A DNA stretch of 64,000 nt from Amorphochlora amoebiformis (GCA_054601695.1 BAAHQB010000453.1:1-64000); one strand, 5' to 3'; counted from the stretch's first letter, positions 1 through 10,984 are shown. Numbers and translations: made by a program. The notes: generated by a model not told the origin, from the letters alone.

Positions 1-118
1 CTAACTCCTTATGCTTGGTCTCCTTATATAGGGTTGATAATCTCAATATTCATAACCCTGGAGACTGTTTCCTTGATACTTTGACATGGTTGCCGAGATG
101 GCTATATATATAGTCTGG

Positions 119-143
119 GCGTAACCCTAATCCTAAGTTACGC
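119..143. other. Hairpin with telomere-like loop in satellite unit
   Basis: GCGTAAC (119-125) and GTTACGC (137-143) are perfect 7-base inverted arms around the 11-base loop CCTAATCCTAA, a degenerate telomere dimer. Adjacent GGG and CCC could extend the stem past a 2-base bulge. It recurs in every unit at +444 steps. It may be a relic of telomeric sequence captured into the unit; no function can be shown. Confidence 0.6.
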
Positions 144-311
144 AGCCCCATCCATAAATAGATGATCTCGTATAACACACATGGGTGTGCAACCCCCTAA
201 GCAACCACCCGGAGGCCCCCATGGGGCTCCATTGACCATAATGGCGCCATAAGGCAGAAGTGAGTAGGCTGTGGGTCGGACCCCACGGCGAAAACTTTTG
301 TCGCTGAGAGT

Positions 312-381
312 GCCATATGGACAAGTGGTCAGTCCGTTAGCTTTGAGTCTGGGGATCGTGGGTTCGATTCCCAAAAATGTC
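312..381 (+). other. tRNA-like element with Pol III A and B boxes (one per 444-bp unit)
   Basis: An A-box-like TGGACAAGTGG lies at 318-328 and a consensus B box GGTTCGATTCC at 361-371, at normal tRNA spacing. A 4-bp D stem GGAC/GTCC with a GG-containing loop can form at 319-335. A T stem TGGG/CCCA closes a canonical 7-base loop TTCGATT (359-373). Acceptor pairing between about 312-318 and 375-381 is only 5 of 7. No clean 5-bp anticodon stem forms, so this is tRNA-derived or SINE-like rather than a working tRNA. The same block recurs at 756-825, 1200-1269, 1644-1713, 2088-2157, 2532-2601 and 2976-3045. Whether it is transcribed cannot be judged from sequence. Confidence 0.7.
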
Positions 382-3107
382 AAAAATTTTCAATTTATCG
401 AAATCTTGAAAAATCTTGGAATAAAGGCCAGATACATTCAAAACCTAACTCCTTATGCTTGGTCTCCTTATATAGGGTTGATAATCTCAATATTCATAAC
501 CCTGGAGACTGTTTCCTTGATACTTTGACATGGTTGCCGAGATGGCTATATATATAGTCTGGGCGTAACCCTAATCCTAAGTTACGCAGCCCCATCCATA
601 AATAGATGATCTCGTATAACACACATGGGTGTGCAACCCCCTAAGCAACCACCCGGAGGCCCCCATGGGGCTCCATTGACCATAATGGCGCCATAAGGCA
701 GAAGTGAGTAGGCTGTGGGTCGGACCCCACGGCGAAAACTTTTGTCGCTGAGAGTGCCATATGGACAAGTGGTCAGTCCGTTAGCTTTGAGTCTGGGGAT
801 CGTGGGTTCGATTCCCAAAAATGTCAAAAATTTTCAATTTATCGAAATCTTGAAAAATCTTGGAATAAAGGCCAGATACATTCAAAACCTAACTCCTTAT
901 GCTTGGTCTCCTTATATAGGGTTGATAATCTCAATATTCATAACCCTGGAGACTGTTTCCTTGATACTTTGACATGGTTGCCGAGATGGCTATATATATA
1001 GTCTGGGCGTAACCCTAATCCTAAGTTACGCAGCCCCATCCATAAATAGATGATCTCGTATAACACACATGGGTGTGCAACCCCCTAAGCAACCACCCGG
1101 AGGCCCCCATGGGGCTCCATTGACCATAATGGCGCCATAAGGCAGAAGTGAGTAGGCTGTGGGTCGGACCCCACGGCGAAAACTTTTGTCGCTGAGAGTG
1201 CCATATGGACAAGTGGTCAGTCCGTTAGCTTTGAGTCTGGGGATCGTGGGTTCGATTCCCAAAAATGTCAAAAATTTTCAATTTATCGAAATCTTGAAAA
1301 ATCTTGGAATAAAGGCCAGATACATTCAAAACCTAACTCCTTATGCTTGGTCTCCTTATATAGGGTTGATAATCTCAATATTCATAACCCTGGAGACTGT
1401 TTCCTTGATACTTTGACATGGTTGCCGAGATGGCTATATATATAGTCTGGGCGTAACCCTAATCCTAAGTTACGCAGCCCCATCCATAAATAGATGATCT
1501 CGTATAACACACATGGGTGTGCAACCCCCTAAGCAACCACCCGGAGGCCCCCATGGGGCTCCATTGACCATAATGGCGCCATAAGGCAGAAGTGAGTAGG
1601 CTGTGGGTCGGACCCCACGGCGAAAACTTTTGTCGCTGAGAGTGCCATATGGACAAGTGGTCAGTCCGTTAGCTTTGAGTCTGGGGATCGTGGGTTCGAT
1701 TCCCAAAAATGTCAAAAATTTTCAATTTATCGAAATCTTGAAAAATCTTGGAATAAAGGCCAGATACATTCAAAACCTAACTCCTTATGCTTGGTCTCCT
1801 TATATAGGGTTGATAATCTCAATATTCATAACCCTGGAGACTGTTTCCTTGATACTTTGACATGGTTGCCGAGATGGCTATATATATAGTCTGGGCGTAA
1901 CCCTAATCCTAAGTTACGCAGCCCCATCCATAAATAGATGATCTCGTATAACACACATGGGTGTGCAACCCCCTAAGCAACCACCCGGAGGCCCCCATGG
2001 GGCTCCATTGACCATAATGGCGCCATAAGGCAGAAGTGAGTAGGCTGTGGGTCGGACCCCACGGCGAAAACTTTTGTCGCTGAGAGTGCCATATGGACAA
2101 GTGGTCAGTCCGTTAGCTTTGAGTCTGGGGATCGTGGGTTCGATTCCCAAAAATGTCAAAAATTTTCAATTTATCGAAATCTTGAAAAATCTTGGAATAA
2201 AGGCCAGATACATTCAAAACCTAACTCCTTATGCTTGGTCTCCTTATATAGGGTTGATAATCTCAATATTCATAACCCTGGAGACTGTTTCCTTGATACT
2301 TTGACATGGTTGCCGAGATGGCTATATATATAGTCTGGGCGTAACCCTAATCCTAAGTTACGCAGCCCCATCCATAAATAGATGATCTCGTATAACACAC
2401 ATGGGTGTGCAACCCCCTAAGCAACCACCCGGAGGCCCCCATGGGGCTCCATTGACCATAATGGCGCCATAAGGCAGAAGTGAGTAGGCTGTGGGTCGGA
2501 CCCCACGGCGAAAACTTTTGTCGCTGAGAGTGCCATATGGACAAGTGGTCAGTCCGTTAGCTTTGAGTCTGGGGATCGTGGGTTCGATTCCCAAAAATGT
2601 CAAAAATTTTCAATTTATCGAAATCTTGAAAAATCTTGGAATAAAGGCCAGATACATTCAAAACCTAACTCCTTATGCTTGGTCTCCTTATATAGGGTTG
2701 ATAATCTCAATATTCATAACCCTGGAGACTGTTTCCTTGATACTTTGACATGGTTGCCGAGATGGCTATATATATAGTCTGGGCGTAACCCTAATCCTAA
2801 GTTACGCAGCCCCATCCATAAATAGATGATCTCGTATAACACACATGGGTGTGCAACCCCCTAAGCAACCACCCGGAGGCCCCCATGGGGCTCCATTGAC
2901 CATAATGGCGCCATAAGGCAGAAGTGAGTAGGCTGTGGGTCGGACCCCACGGCGAAAACTTTTGTCGCTGAGAGTGCCATATGGACAAGTGGTCAGTCCG
3001 TTAGCTTTGAGTCTGGGGATCGTGGGTTCGATTCCCAAAAATGTCAAAAATTTTCAATTTATCGAAATCTTGAAAAATCTTGGAATAAAGGCCAGATACA
3101 TTCAAAA

Positions 3108-3295
3108 CCCTAACCCTAACCCTAACCCTAACCCTAACCCTAACCCTAACCCTAACCCTAACCCTAACCCTAACCCTAACCCTAACCCTAACCCTAACCC
3201 TAACCCTAACCCTAACCCTAACCCTAACCCTAACCCTAATCCTAACCCTAACCCTAACCCTAACCCTAACCCTAACCCTAACCCTAACCCTAACC

Positions 3296-3336
<41 letters not shown>

Positions 3337-3722
3337 CCCTAACCCTAACCCTAACCCTAACCCTAACCCTAACCCTAACCCTAACCCTAACCCTAACCCT
3401 AACCCTAACCCTAACCCTAACCCTAACCCTAACCCTAACCCTAACCCTAACCCTAACCCAACCCTAACCCTAACCCTAACCCTAACCCTAACCCTAACCC
3501 TAACCCTAACCCTAACCCTAACCCTAACCCTAACCCTAACCCTAACCCTAACCCTAACCCTAACCCTAACCCTAACCCTAACCCTAACCCTAACCCTAAC
3601 CCTAACCCTAACCCAACCTAACCCTAACCCTAACCCTAACCCTAACCCTAACCCTAACCCTAACCCTAATAACCCTAACTCTAATAACCCTAACCCTAAC
3701 CCTAACCCTAACCCTAACCCTA
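3108..3722. repeat. Canonical telomere repeat (CCCTAA)n
   Basis: About 100 nearly perfect CCCTAA units occur, with rare slips such as near 3240, 3317, 3459 and 3613. The G-rich strand (TTAGGG) is the minus strand and points toward lower coordinates, as expected if a chromosome end lay to the left. The satellite at 1-3108 therefore sits on the distal side of this tract. Confidence 0.98.
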
Positions 3723-5895
3723 AGCCCGACACTTCCTAACCCTAACCCGCTAACCACCCTAACCCTCCGACACCCTAACCATCGACACCCTAACCCACAA
3801 CCTGGAACCCCGACACCCTAACCCGACACCCTAACCCGACACCCTAACCCGACACCCTAACCCGACACCCTAACCCTAACCCGACACCCTAACCCGACAC
3901 CCTCACCCTAACCCGACACCCTAACCCGACACCCTAACCCGACACCCTAACCCGACACCCTAACCCGACACCCTAACCCTAACCCGACACCCTAACCCGA
4001 CACCCTAACCCTAACCCTAACCCTAACCCTAACCCGACACCCTAACCCTAACCCTAACCCTAACCCTAACCCGACACCCTAACCCTAACCCTAAACCCAC
4101 ACCCTAACCCTAACCCTAACCCTAACCCTAACCCTAACCCTAACCCTAACCCGACACCCTAACCCTAACCCTAACCCTAACCCTAACCCTAACCCTAACC
4201 CACACCCTAACCCTAACCCTAACCCTAACCCTAACCCTAACCCTAACCCTAACCCAACCCTAACCCTAACCCTAACCCAACCCTAACCCTAACCCTAACC
4301 CTAACCCTAACCCTAACCCTAACCCTAACCCTAACCCTAACCCTAACCCTAACCCTAACCCTAACCCTAACCCTAACCCTAACCCTAACCCAACCCTAAC
4401 CCTAACCCTAACCCTAACCCTAACCCTAACCCTAACCCTAACCCTAACCCTAACCCTAACCCTAACCCTAACCCTAACCCTAACCCGACACCCTAACCCT
4501 AACCCGACACCCTAACCCTAACCCGACACCCTAACCCTAACCCTAACCCCACACCCTAACCCTAACCCGACACCCTAACCCTAACCCGACACCCTAACCC
4601 TAACCCCACACCCTAACCCTAACCCGACACCCTAACCCTAACCCGACACCCTAACCCTAACCCGACACCCTAACCCTAACCCGACACCCTAACCCTAACC
4701 CGACACCCTAACCCTAACCCGACACCCTAACCCTAACCCGACACCCTAACCCTAACCCGACACCCTAACCCTACCCCTAACCCTAACCCTAACCCGACAC
4801 CCTAACCCTAACCCGACACCCTAACCCGACACCCTAACCCGACACCCTAACCCTAACCCTAACCCGACACCCTAACCCTAACCCGACACCCTAACCCTAA
4901 CCCGACACCCTAACCCTAACCCTACACCCTAACCCTAACCCTAACCCTACACCCTAACCCTAACCCTAACCCTAACCCTAACCCTAACCCTACACCCTAA
5001 CCCTAACCCTAACCCTAACCCTAACCCTAACCCTAACCCTAACCCTAACCCTAACCCTAACCCTAACCCTAACCCTACACCCTAACCCTACACCCTAACC
5101 CTACACCCTAACCCTACACCCTAACCCTAACCCTAACCCGCCACCCTAACCCTAACCCGACACCCTAACCCTAACCCTAACCCGACACCCTAACCCGACA
5201 CCCTAACCCTAACCCTACACCCTAACCCGACACCCTAACCCTAACCCGACACCCTAACCCTAACCCGACACCCTAACCCTACACCCTAACCCGACACCCT
5301 AACCCGACACCCTAACCCTACACCCTAACCCGACACCCTAACCCGACACCCTAACCCGACACCCTAACCCTAACCCGACACCCTAACCCGACACCCTAAC
5401 CCTAACCCGACACCCTAACCCGACACCCTAACCCGACACCCTAACCCTAACCCTAACCCTAACCCTAACCCGACACCCTAACCCTAACCCTAACCCTAAC
5501 CCTAACCCTAACCCTAACCCTAACCCGACACCCTAACCCGACACCCTAACCCTAACCCGACACCCTAACCCGACACCCTAACCCTAACCCGACACCCTTA
5601 CCCGACACCCTAACCCGACACCCTAACCCGACACCCTAACCCTAACCCTAACCCTAACCCTAACCCTAACCCTAACCCGACACCCTAACCCGACACCCTA
5701 ACCCTAACCCGACACCCTAACCCGACACCCTAACCCGACACCCTAACCCGACACCCGACACCCTAACCCGACACCCTAACCCGACACCCTAACCCGACAC
5801 CCGACACCCTAACCCGACACCCTAACCCGACACCCTAACCCGACACCCTAACCCGACACCCTAACCCGACACCCTAACCCTAACCCTAACCCTAG
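3723..5895. repeat. Telomere block mixed with CCCGACA variant
   Basis: CCCTAA units are interspersed with the 7-base variant CCCGACA, so that CCCTAACCCGACA composite units dominate around 3830-4000, 4480-4900 and 5150-5880. Rarer variants are CCCTACA (4920-5120, 5215-5325) and CCCACA. Variant and canonical runs alternate in blocks, the usual picture for proximal telomere DNA that is no longer copied from the telomerase template. Translations of this block (NPNP, GLGL, VRVR) are repeat artefacts. Confidence 0.95.
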
Positions 5896-6034
5896 AGTCT
5901 TAGGACAGCCGACAGCCGACACGCGACACCCGAAACGCGAGTTCCGACTCCCTAAACCTAACTCGACACCCTAACCCTAACACTGTTGAACATCGAAGTC
6001 GCCTCACTCGAGAAAGCGTGACCGAGGGTGATAT
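5896..6034. other. Telomere to subtelomere transition
   Basis: Scrambled GACAGCC, CGACAC and CCTAA fragments grade out of the variant telomere array into non-telomeric sequence. No gene is seen. Confidence 0.6.
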
Positions 6035-6160
6035 CACACCGTGACACATGGCGCTATCACACCGTGACATAGGGTGGTGTCACACCGTGACATAGGGTTC
6101 AACACCGTGACATGGGGCGATGTCACACCGTGACATGGCTCGATGTCACACCGTTACAGA
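6035..6160. repeat. 23-bp minisatellite CACACCGTGACAT..
   Basis: Six copies start at 6035, 6058, 6081, about 6102, 6124 and 6147. In the better copies TGTCAC-ACC-GTGACA is a perfect 6-bp hairpin. Loose GTGACAT copies continue to about 6230. GTGAC/GTCAC words also recur in the dispersed elements elsewhere in the window, but without longer identity. Confidence 0.85.
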
Positions 6161-6242
6161 AGATCTAGAAGCGTGACATATGCGTGACATAACCGTGACC
6201 CATCGTGTTGTCACACCCGGTATGGTGGGTACATATGACTGG

Positions 6243-6690
6243 AACCCTAACCCTAACCCTAACCCTAACCCTAACCCTAACCCTAACCCGACATCCTAAC
6301 CCTAATCCTAACTCTAACCTAACCCTAGCCTTAACCCGACAACCTAGCCCAACACCCTTACCCGACACCGTAACCCGACACCCTAACCCGACACCCAAAC
6401 CCGAGACCCAAACCCGACGCCCTAACCCGACACCCTAAGCCTAACCCCGACACCCTAACCCGACACCCTATTCCACCACCCTAACCGAGACCCTAACCGA
6501 CACCCTAGTTCGACACCCTAACCCGACACCCTGACCCGACACCCTAACCCGAAACCCTAACCCGATACCTTAACCGTATCCCGACAGCCTAACCCTAACC
6601 CTAATCCGACACCTCACACCTGACGCCGGACACCCCCCGACACCCGACACCCGAAACCGGACACCCGACACTGACACCCTAATATTACTA
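6243..6690. repeat. Degenerate telomere and CCCGACA repeats
   Basis: Eight fairly clean CCCTAA units (6243-6290) are followed by progressively mutated CCCTAA, CCCGACA and CCGACACC units to about 6690. The orientation matches the main telomere block, which supports an ancient continuous tract split by the 23-bp minisatellite. Confidence 0.9.
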
Positions 6691-6706
6691 CAATATTACA
6701 AACAAT

Positions 6707-7077
6707 TGTCTAGGTATATATATATATATAAATATATAGATATACATGTATATATAAATATCGTATATAAATATATATATGTATGTATATATATATATAC
6801 ATGTGCGCAATATAATACTATATTAATCTTGATATAATGTATAGAATATAAAATATAGCTCTATGTATATGCATATATATATATATATATATATATGGTA
6901 TATATAACATATAAAAATATATATATATATATATATATATAGTATTATATTACATACAATTACATATATATATATGCATGTATATATATATATACATATA
7001 TATATACATATGCGCATTATATTATTATATTAATCTTGATATAGCGTATGTAATATAAAATATACCTCTACGTATAT

Positions 7078-7115
<38 letters not shown>

Positions 7116-7223
7116 GATGTAGATATAATTATCCTGTAATATATTATATACACAACGCAATAGTTTAATTATATATAACATTATATACATTGGTATATAT
7201 ATACATGTATACATAAATATGTA

Positions 7224-7278
<55 letters not shown>

Positions 7279-7440
7279 ATATATATATATATTGTATAAA
7301 TTTACCTGTATATTATATATATATATATATATATTAAAAAGAAATATATATATATATGTATATATATATCTATATGTATATATATATATGTGTGTGTGTG
7401 TATATAAGTATGTTTTATCGTATATATAATAGTTTTATTT
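6707..7440. repeat. (TA)n/TATG microsatellite
   Basis: Almost entirely TA, TATG and TACA. A loose duplication, ATTATATTAATCTTGATATA near 6819-6840 and 7016-7042, shows local segmental copying. No gene. Confidence 0.9.
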
Positions 7441-7585
7441 CAGAGGCAATGATTGCGGTGCGTGAAATGGCGTTCTGGATGGATGGTATCCCTGATAGTT
7501 TTAAAAGTTGTATGATTTCCGTTCCAAGCGAAATGACAAGCGATAGATATAAGGATTGTCATCGATGAATCTACTGCTTAATACC

Positions 7586-7672
7586 GGTCGATGTCTCGAT
7601 TGATGTTGATCGATATCTCGATTAATATTGGTCGATATCTCGATTGATATTGGTCGTCATCTCGAATGGTAT
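7586..7672. repeat. 22-bp minisatellite, 4 copies
   Basis: Four units at 7586, 7608, 7630 and 7652 follow GGTCGATATCTCGATTGATA with a TT end and small changes. They contain the palindromic ATCGAT and GATATC words. Confidence 0.85.
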
Positions 7673-8389
7673 CCATCATGCGTGGCTCGAGTGTGTTGAA
7701 GTAAAGGATTGAATGGAGTGAGTGAAACGAGTGATCGACCTTGTTGGTGGACAGAGTGATTGTACTTGAGTCAAAGAGTGTATCAGACATCCTCGAGTAA
7801 GGCGAGGATGTCTCCAAATGGGGGCGCGGATATCTCCCAGAGCGTCATCCTGTACGGCCTCTGTACATGTACCTTTGATATACTAGCGGTACAACAGCGT
7901 TACACACACACAAGCACACATATACAATGTACGCTTAGGACGGCGTTGCAGGTCCGAGTAATTCTTGCTGTGGTGGCTCATTGCACTCTTTTTCCGTGTT
8001 AGGCCATGGGTCATGAATCATGATACTGTCAGACAATGGGTCATGATACTTGTGTGAAATTAATTGTGGTCGGACTCATCACACGCTTTTTCAATGCTCG
8101 TCAGGTGAGACTCATTGCACGCTTTTCCAGTGTTCGATGCAGCTGTTCACGGTTCCCATTGGACCCCGCGTCAGGGGTCTCTGGGTGCTTAGGGCATGTT
8201 ACACGGAGAATTGTAATCCACGCAATTCTTGGGTATTTTCACCGAGCCCTGGACGATAGAAACCGTTGATACAGGATATGATGTGTTTAATATCTGCATA
8301 ACATAGATAGATAAGCTGATAGCAGAGATAGGATATGCGGGTATCGAGATCATAGCCCGTGCCGATTTTAATACCAGCCTACCGTATGA
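7673..8389. other. Unique island, no gene identified
   Basis: Ordinary-complexity sequence of higher GC than its surroundings. It carries three copies of a roughly 30-bp motif (GACTCATTGCACGCTTTTTC-like) at 7974-8003, 8072-8100 and 8107-8136, and a duplicated ATGGGTCATGATACT-like word near 8008-8050. Open frames here are short (under 85 codons) and overlap in several frames, so I call no CDS. Confidence 0.5.
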
Positions 8390-8674
8390 TTAGGAAGGCG
8401 TGATGGCTGAGGCGCACATGGAGGCCCCTTTGACTTCGGTTGGGGCCAGTGAGCGTCGGGAAGATCCTGCCCATATCGCTTTTGGCCAAAGCCTCGCAAC
8501 TGCGTGCAAGCGGTGTAAGAACTGCATCGACAAATGCAGCAGGTACTGTAGGTACTGTATTCGATTATCATCGATATCGTTGAGTTGACGCTGGCTGTGC
8601 TCCTTTTCAAAACCACAGCAGATCTGACCTCCTTTTGCGCCCATTACACTTGAACTCTTTATCGGAGGAGTCAT
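8390..8674 (-). CDS. Hypothetical protein, 94 residues, overlapping the upstream frame
   Basis: An ATG-initiated frame on the minus strand. Its start codon overlaps the stop of the upstream minus frame as ATGA (8671-8674), the compact arrangement seen in viral or prokaryotic transcripts and unusual for nuclear genes. The N-terminal third holds MTPPIKSSSVMG and a Cys pair (ICCGF). The middle is helical-looking (NRIQYLQYLLHLSMQFLHRL) and the end is basic. I recognise no family. It could be a chance frame, because the opposite strand is also open for 62 codons here, or a relic of a captured compact element. Confidence 0.3.
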   Translation of the reverse strand: MTPPIKSSSVMGAKGGQICCGFEKEHSQRQLNDIDDNRIQYLQYLLHLSMQFLHRLHAVARLWPKAIWAGSSRRSLAPTEVKGASMCASAITPS

Positions 8675-9449
8675 CCTGAAAGTTCTCTTCGGTCAAGGTG
8701 ATCTTCTTGAACCATAAACCGATGAACTTCTGAGTCTGGAACTTCTTGTACTCGAGTGGTGAGTATTCGACTTCTTGAGTCTTGAGTAGCGAGTGGTTTG
8801 AACTTTATGCTGGTGTCCATGGACTTGGTTTCATTGTACATGTTGGCGGGGAGTTGTTTCATCTGCTTGGCGTTCGGCGGCTGGATGACTTTCTTGATGT
8901 GCACCATGCGTATCTCATATATGACGGAAAGCTGAACTGAGATTGCGTTGTTGCCCTTATTGAAAAACATACCGAGACCATCAAACGGCGCGTCTGCCAT
9001 CTTCGACTTGTCTGCAATGACGTAGAAGGGCGGGTCACCGAGGTCGGCGATCGGGTTGATATGGTGCAAGAGTTCCTGCTCGACGAGTTCGCGGGGCGCT
9101 GGGGGTCGGCTTTGAACCCTGATGTTGAGCTTTAGGTGGATGAACTCTACCCTCAACGGTGAGATCCAGTTCAATCGGTTCTGACCATCGTTGACACCTG
9201 GGTGCATCATTGCCGGCGGCCACTTGAGGGTCTCGCTTCCGAAGTAAGTTGCTGCCGAAGTTCTTGACCATGCTGAGCGTCACGCTGGAACCAGCCATGT
9301 AGTTTTTCGTGGATCCATTTCCATCGGTGAGTCAGGGCTCTTGGGAACGGAGGTGATAGCGTTCTTTACCGCTCTCTTTTGGGGCTCTGTGAGGCCGATT
9401 GGTCCTTCTTCTCGGGTCTCGGCATCGGGTGGGTGGGAACAATCGACAT
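8671..9449 (-). pseudogene. Disrupted protein-like frame, family unknown
   Basis: The longest non-repetitive frame in the window is open from 9279 down to 8671 (about 203 codons, with the first ATG pair at 9210). Its composition is protein-like and not low complexity, with words such as FIHLKLNIRVQ and DPPFYVIADKSKM. Upstream, protein-like frames continue but in other phases: an ATG frame from 9449, a second frame ending in a stop near 9280, and a third starting with an ATG at 9298. This suggests a longer coding sequence broken by at least two frameshifts. The ATGA overlap with the downstream 94-codon frame hints at a compact, possibly virus-like source, but no diagnostic motif was recognised and this is only inference. 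Introns are an alternative explanation for the phase changes. Confidence 0.4.
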
Positions 9450-10460
9450 CTTTCAATCTAAAAGAATATTTCCATCATTAGAGGTTTCTTGGTGTTTTCC
9501 ATTTACCCTCTATTACTATTAAGCAATCTGTCCGGCACTGACGGCTGACTAAACGATTATTTCGTCGGTGCTCCTTGGTCCCGCGCAGACCCGCAGACTG
9601 GCTTTTAGCAAACCCCGCCAAGACCATGGTGGAGGGCAAGTATCTGCCTTCGCCTGTGAGCTGCGAAAAAGACGGATTCCGAGCGCCTCTCTCTCTCTGA
9701 CACGAAAACTGTAACTCAGCTTTTACTCAACGATTATTAAACGATTACTAAACGATTACTAAACGATTATTTTTGGGGAATAACTAGTATAACTAGTCGT
9801 CAGTGAGTTACGTGATTCGATGAGCAGATCAATAGATTCTCTATATCATACGCTATCTAGCCGCTAGTCGCCTGGTATATACAGTTCACTGAGTCTTATA
9901 CGCACATATGTACAAGTTTATCAGTCTTGTACTGTAGAGAGAGCTGTAGAGAGAACTCGCAGAGGCCAGTCCTAATACCCAGGCCCAAGAGCCCAGGCTT
10001 CTAGGAGGCAGGGGGGTCACACAGCAAGCTGTCGCCCCACTACCGCCCCCTGTGTACACCAGCGTAGCGTACTGATATACACATGTAAGAGAAAGGAGGG
10101 GGGGCGTGGAATCGCCACGGGAGAAGTCTTGTACGTCTAGTACGTATCATACAGGTCGACAGATTTACAATATTACAAAAACATAACTTAATTACATTAC
10201 GTACGTAATACATTGTCGTAGTCATAGACTCATAATATATTGTATTATTGTATTATTTGGATATACGTACGCATAAACTAGATAAAGTTCGATACAGATA
10301 CAAACCATAACTATTAAGAGTTGCATACCTAGAAACAATATCTAGAATATTGCTACATACGTACGTATACGTATGCGTAGACACGGATACCTACTATATC
10401 CAATTTTTTCAATAGACAAGACAACTGCCATGTGAACTCGTGTGTTTTCCTAATTCAATT
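9450..10460. other. Unique island, no gene identified
   Basis: Mixed-complexity sequence without a convincing frame. It holds an 11-bp tandem repeat at 9730-9773, a CT run near 9690, and many TACGTA/GTACGT palindromic words at 10080-10370 that grade into TA microsatellite after 10560. Confidence 0.5.
9730..9773. repeat. 11-bp tandem repeat ACGATTACTAA, 4 copies
   Basis: Units at 9730, 9741, 9752 and 9763 with one or two changes. A further single copy of the word AACGATTATTTCG lies near 9554. Confidence 0.85.
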
Positions 10461-10560
10461 ATTATCTAGATTTTACAAGTACGTTTATGGACCGTCTACT
10501 AGAAGATATATCTAGTATATGTGTACGTACATCTACTAGATCTAGTACATATCTACATAT

Positions 10561-10571
10561 ATCTAGTATGT

Positions 10572-10613
<42 letters not shown>

Positions 10614-10650
10614 ATATTATAGATATATATATCAACAAATAAATATATAC

Positions 10651-10717
<67 letters not shown>

Positions 10718-10940
10718 AGATAGTACATATATATACATATACATACATATATGTATGTATGTATGTATATATATATATATATATGTATGTGTGTATGTGT
10801 ATATATATATGCATATATACACATATATATATATATTATATGCATATACATACATATGAATATTAGTAATATTACGATATCAAAGTAGTGTCTACAGCGG
10901 TAATGTATTGTGTAAACATTTATATACATACATATATCTA

Positions 10941-10984
<44 letters not shown>

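Larger units (their letters stand above)
1..3108. repeat. 444-bp satellite, seven tandem copies
   Basis: Seven head-to-tail copies of a 444-bp unit fill this stretch (7 x 444 = 3108). Copies compared line by line, for example 1-444 with 2221-2664, show no difference, so the array is homogenised or very recent. The unit is not AT-microsatellite: it holds a tRNA-like block, a telomere-like stretch in a hairpin loop, the perfect palindrome ATGGCGCCAT (241-250) and two GC-rich hairpins (211-230, 271-285). Small open frames of 63, 81 and 85 codons recur in every unit on both strands, but they overlap one another and have no gene-like features, so I do not call them genes. The array stops at 3108, where CCCTAA repeats begin. 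The left edge is the window edge, so true copy number is unknown. Confidence 0.97.

Noticed and set aside
312-381. Calling a functional tRNA gene in each satellite unit
   Set aside because: The anticodon arm does not form and acceptor pairing is poor, so tRNA-like is the most that can be said.
1-444. Self-cleaving hammerhead ribozyme in the satellite unit
   Set aside because: Scanned by eye for the CTGANGA core followed by GAAA; the closest word, CTGAGAG, does not fit.
138-528. Small open frames of 63, 81 and 85 codons in each 444-bp unit
   Set aside because: They overlap on both strands, recur only because the DNA repeats, and have no start context or motif supporting translation.
2935-3732. 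Long frames encoding NPNPNP, GLGLGL or VRVRVR
   Set aside because: Pure translation of CCCTAA/TTAGGG repeat; six-base units leave every frame open.
6000-6240. CRISPR-like array from the regularly spaced CACACCGTGACA words
   Set aside because: Unit is 23 bp with no room for spacers; it is a tandem minisatellite in a eukaryotic context.
7578-7817. 79-codon minus frame over the 22-bp minisatellite
   Set aside because: Half of it is minisatellite translation; the rest is unremarkable and overlaps other frames.
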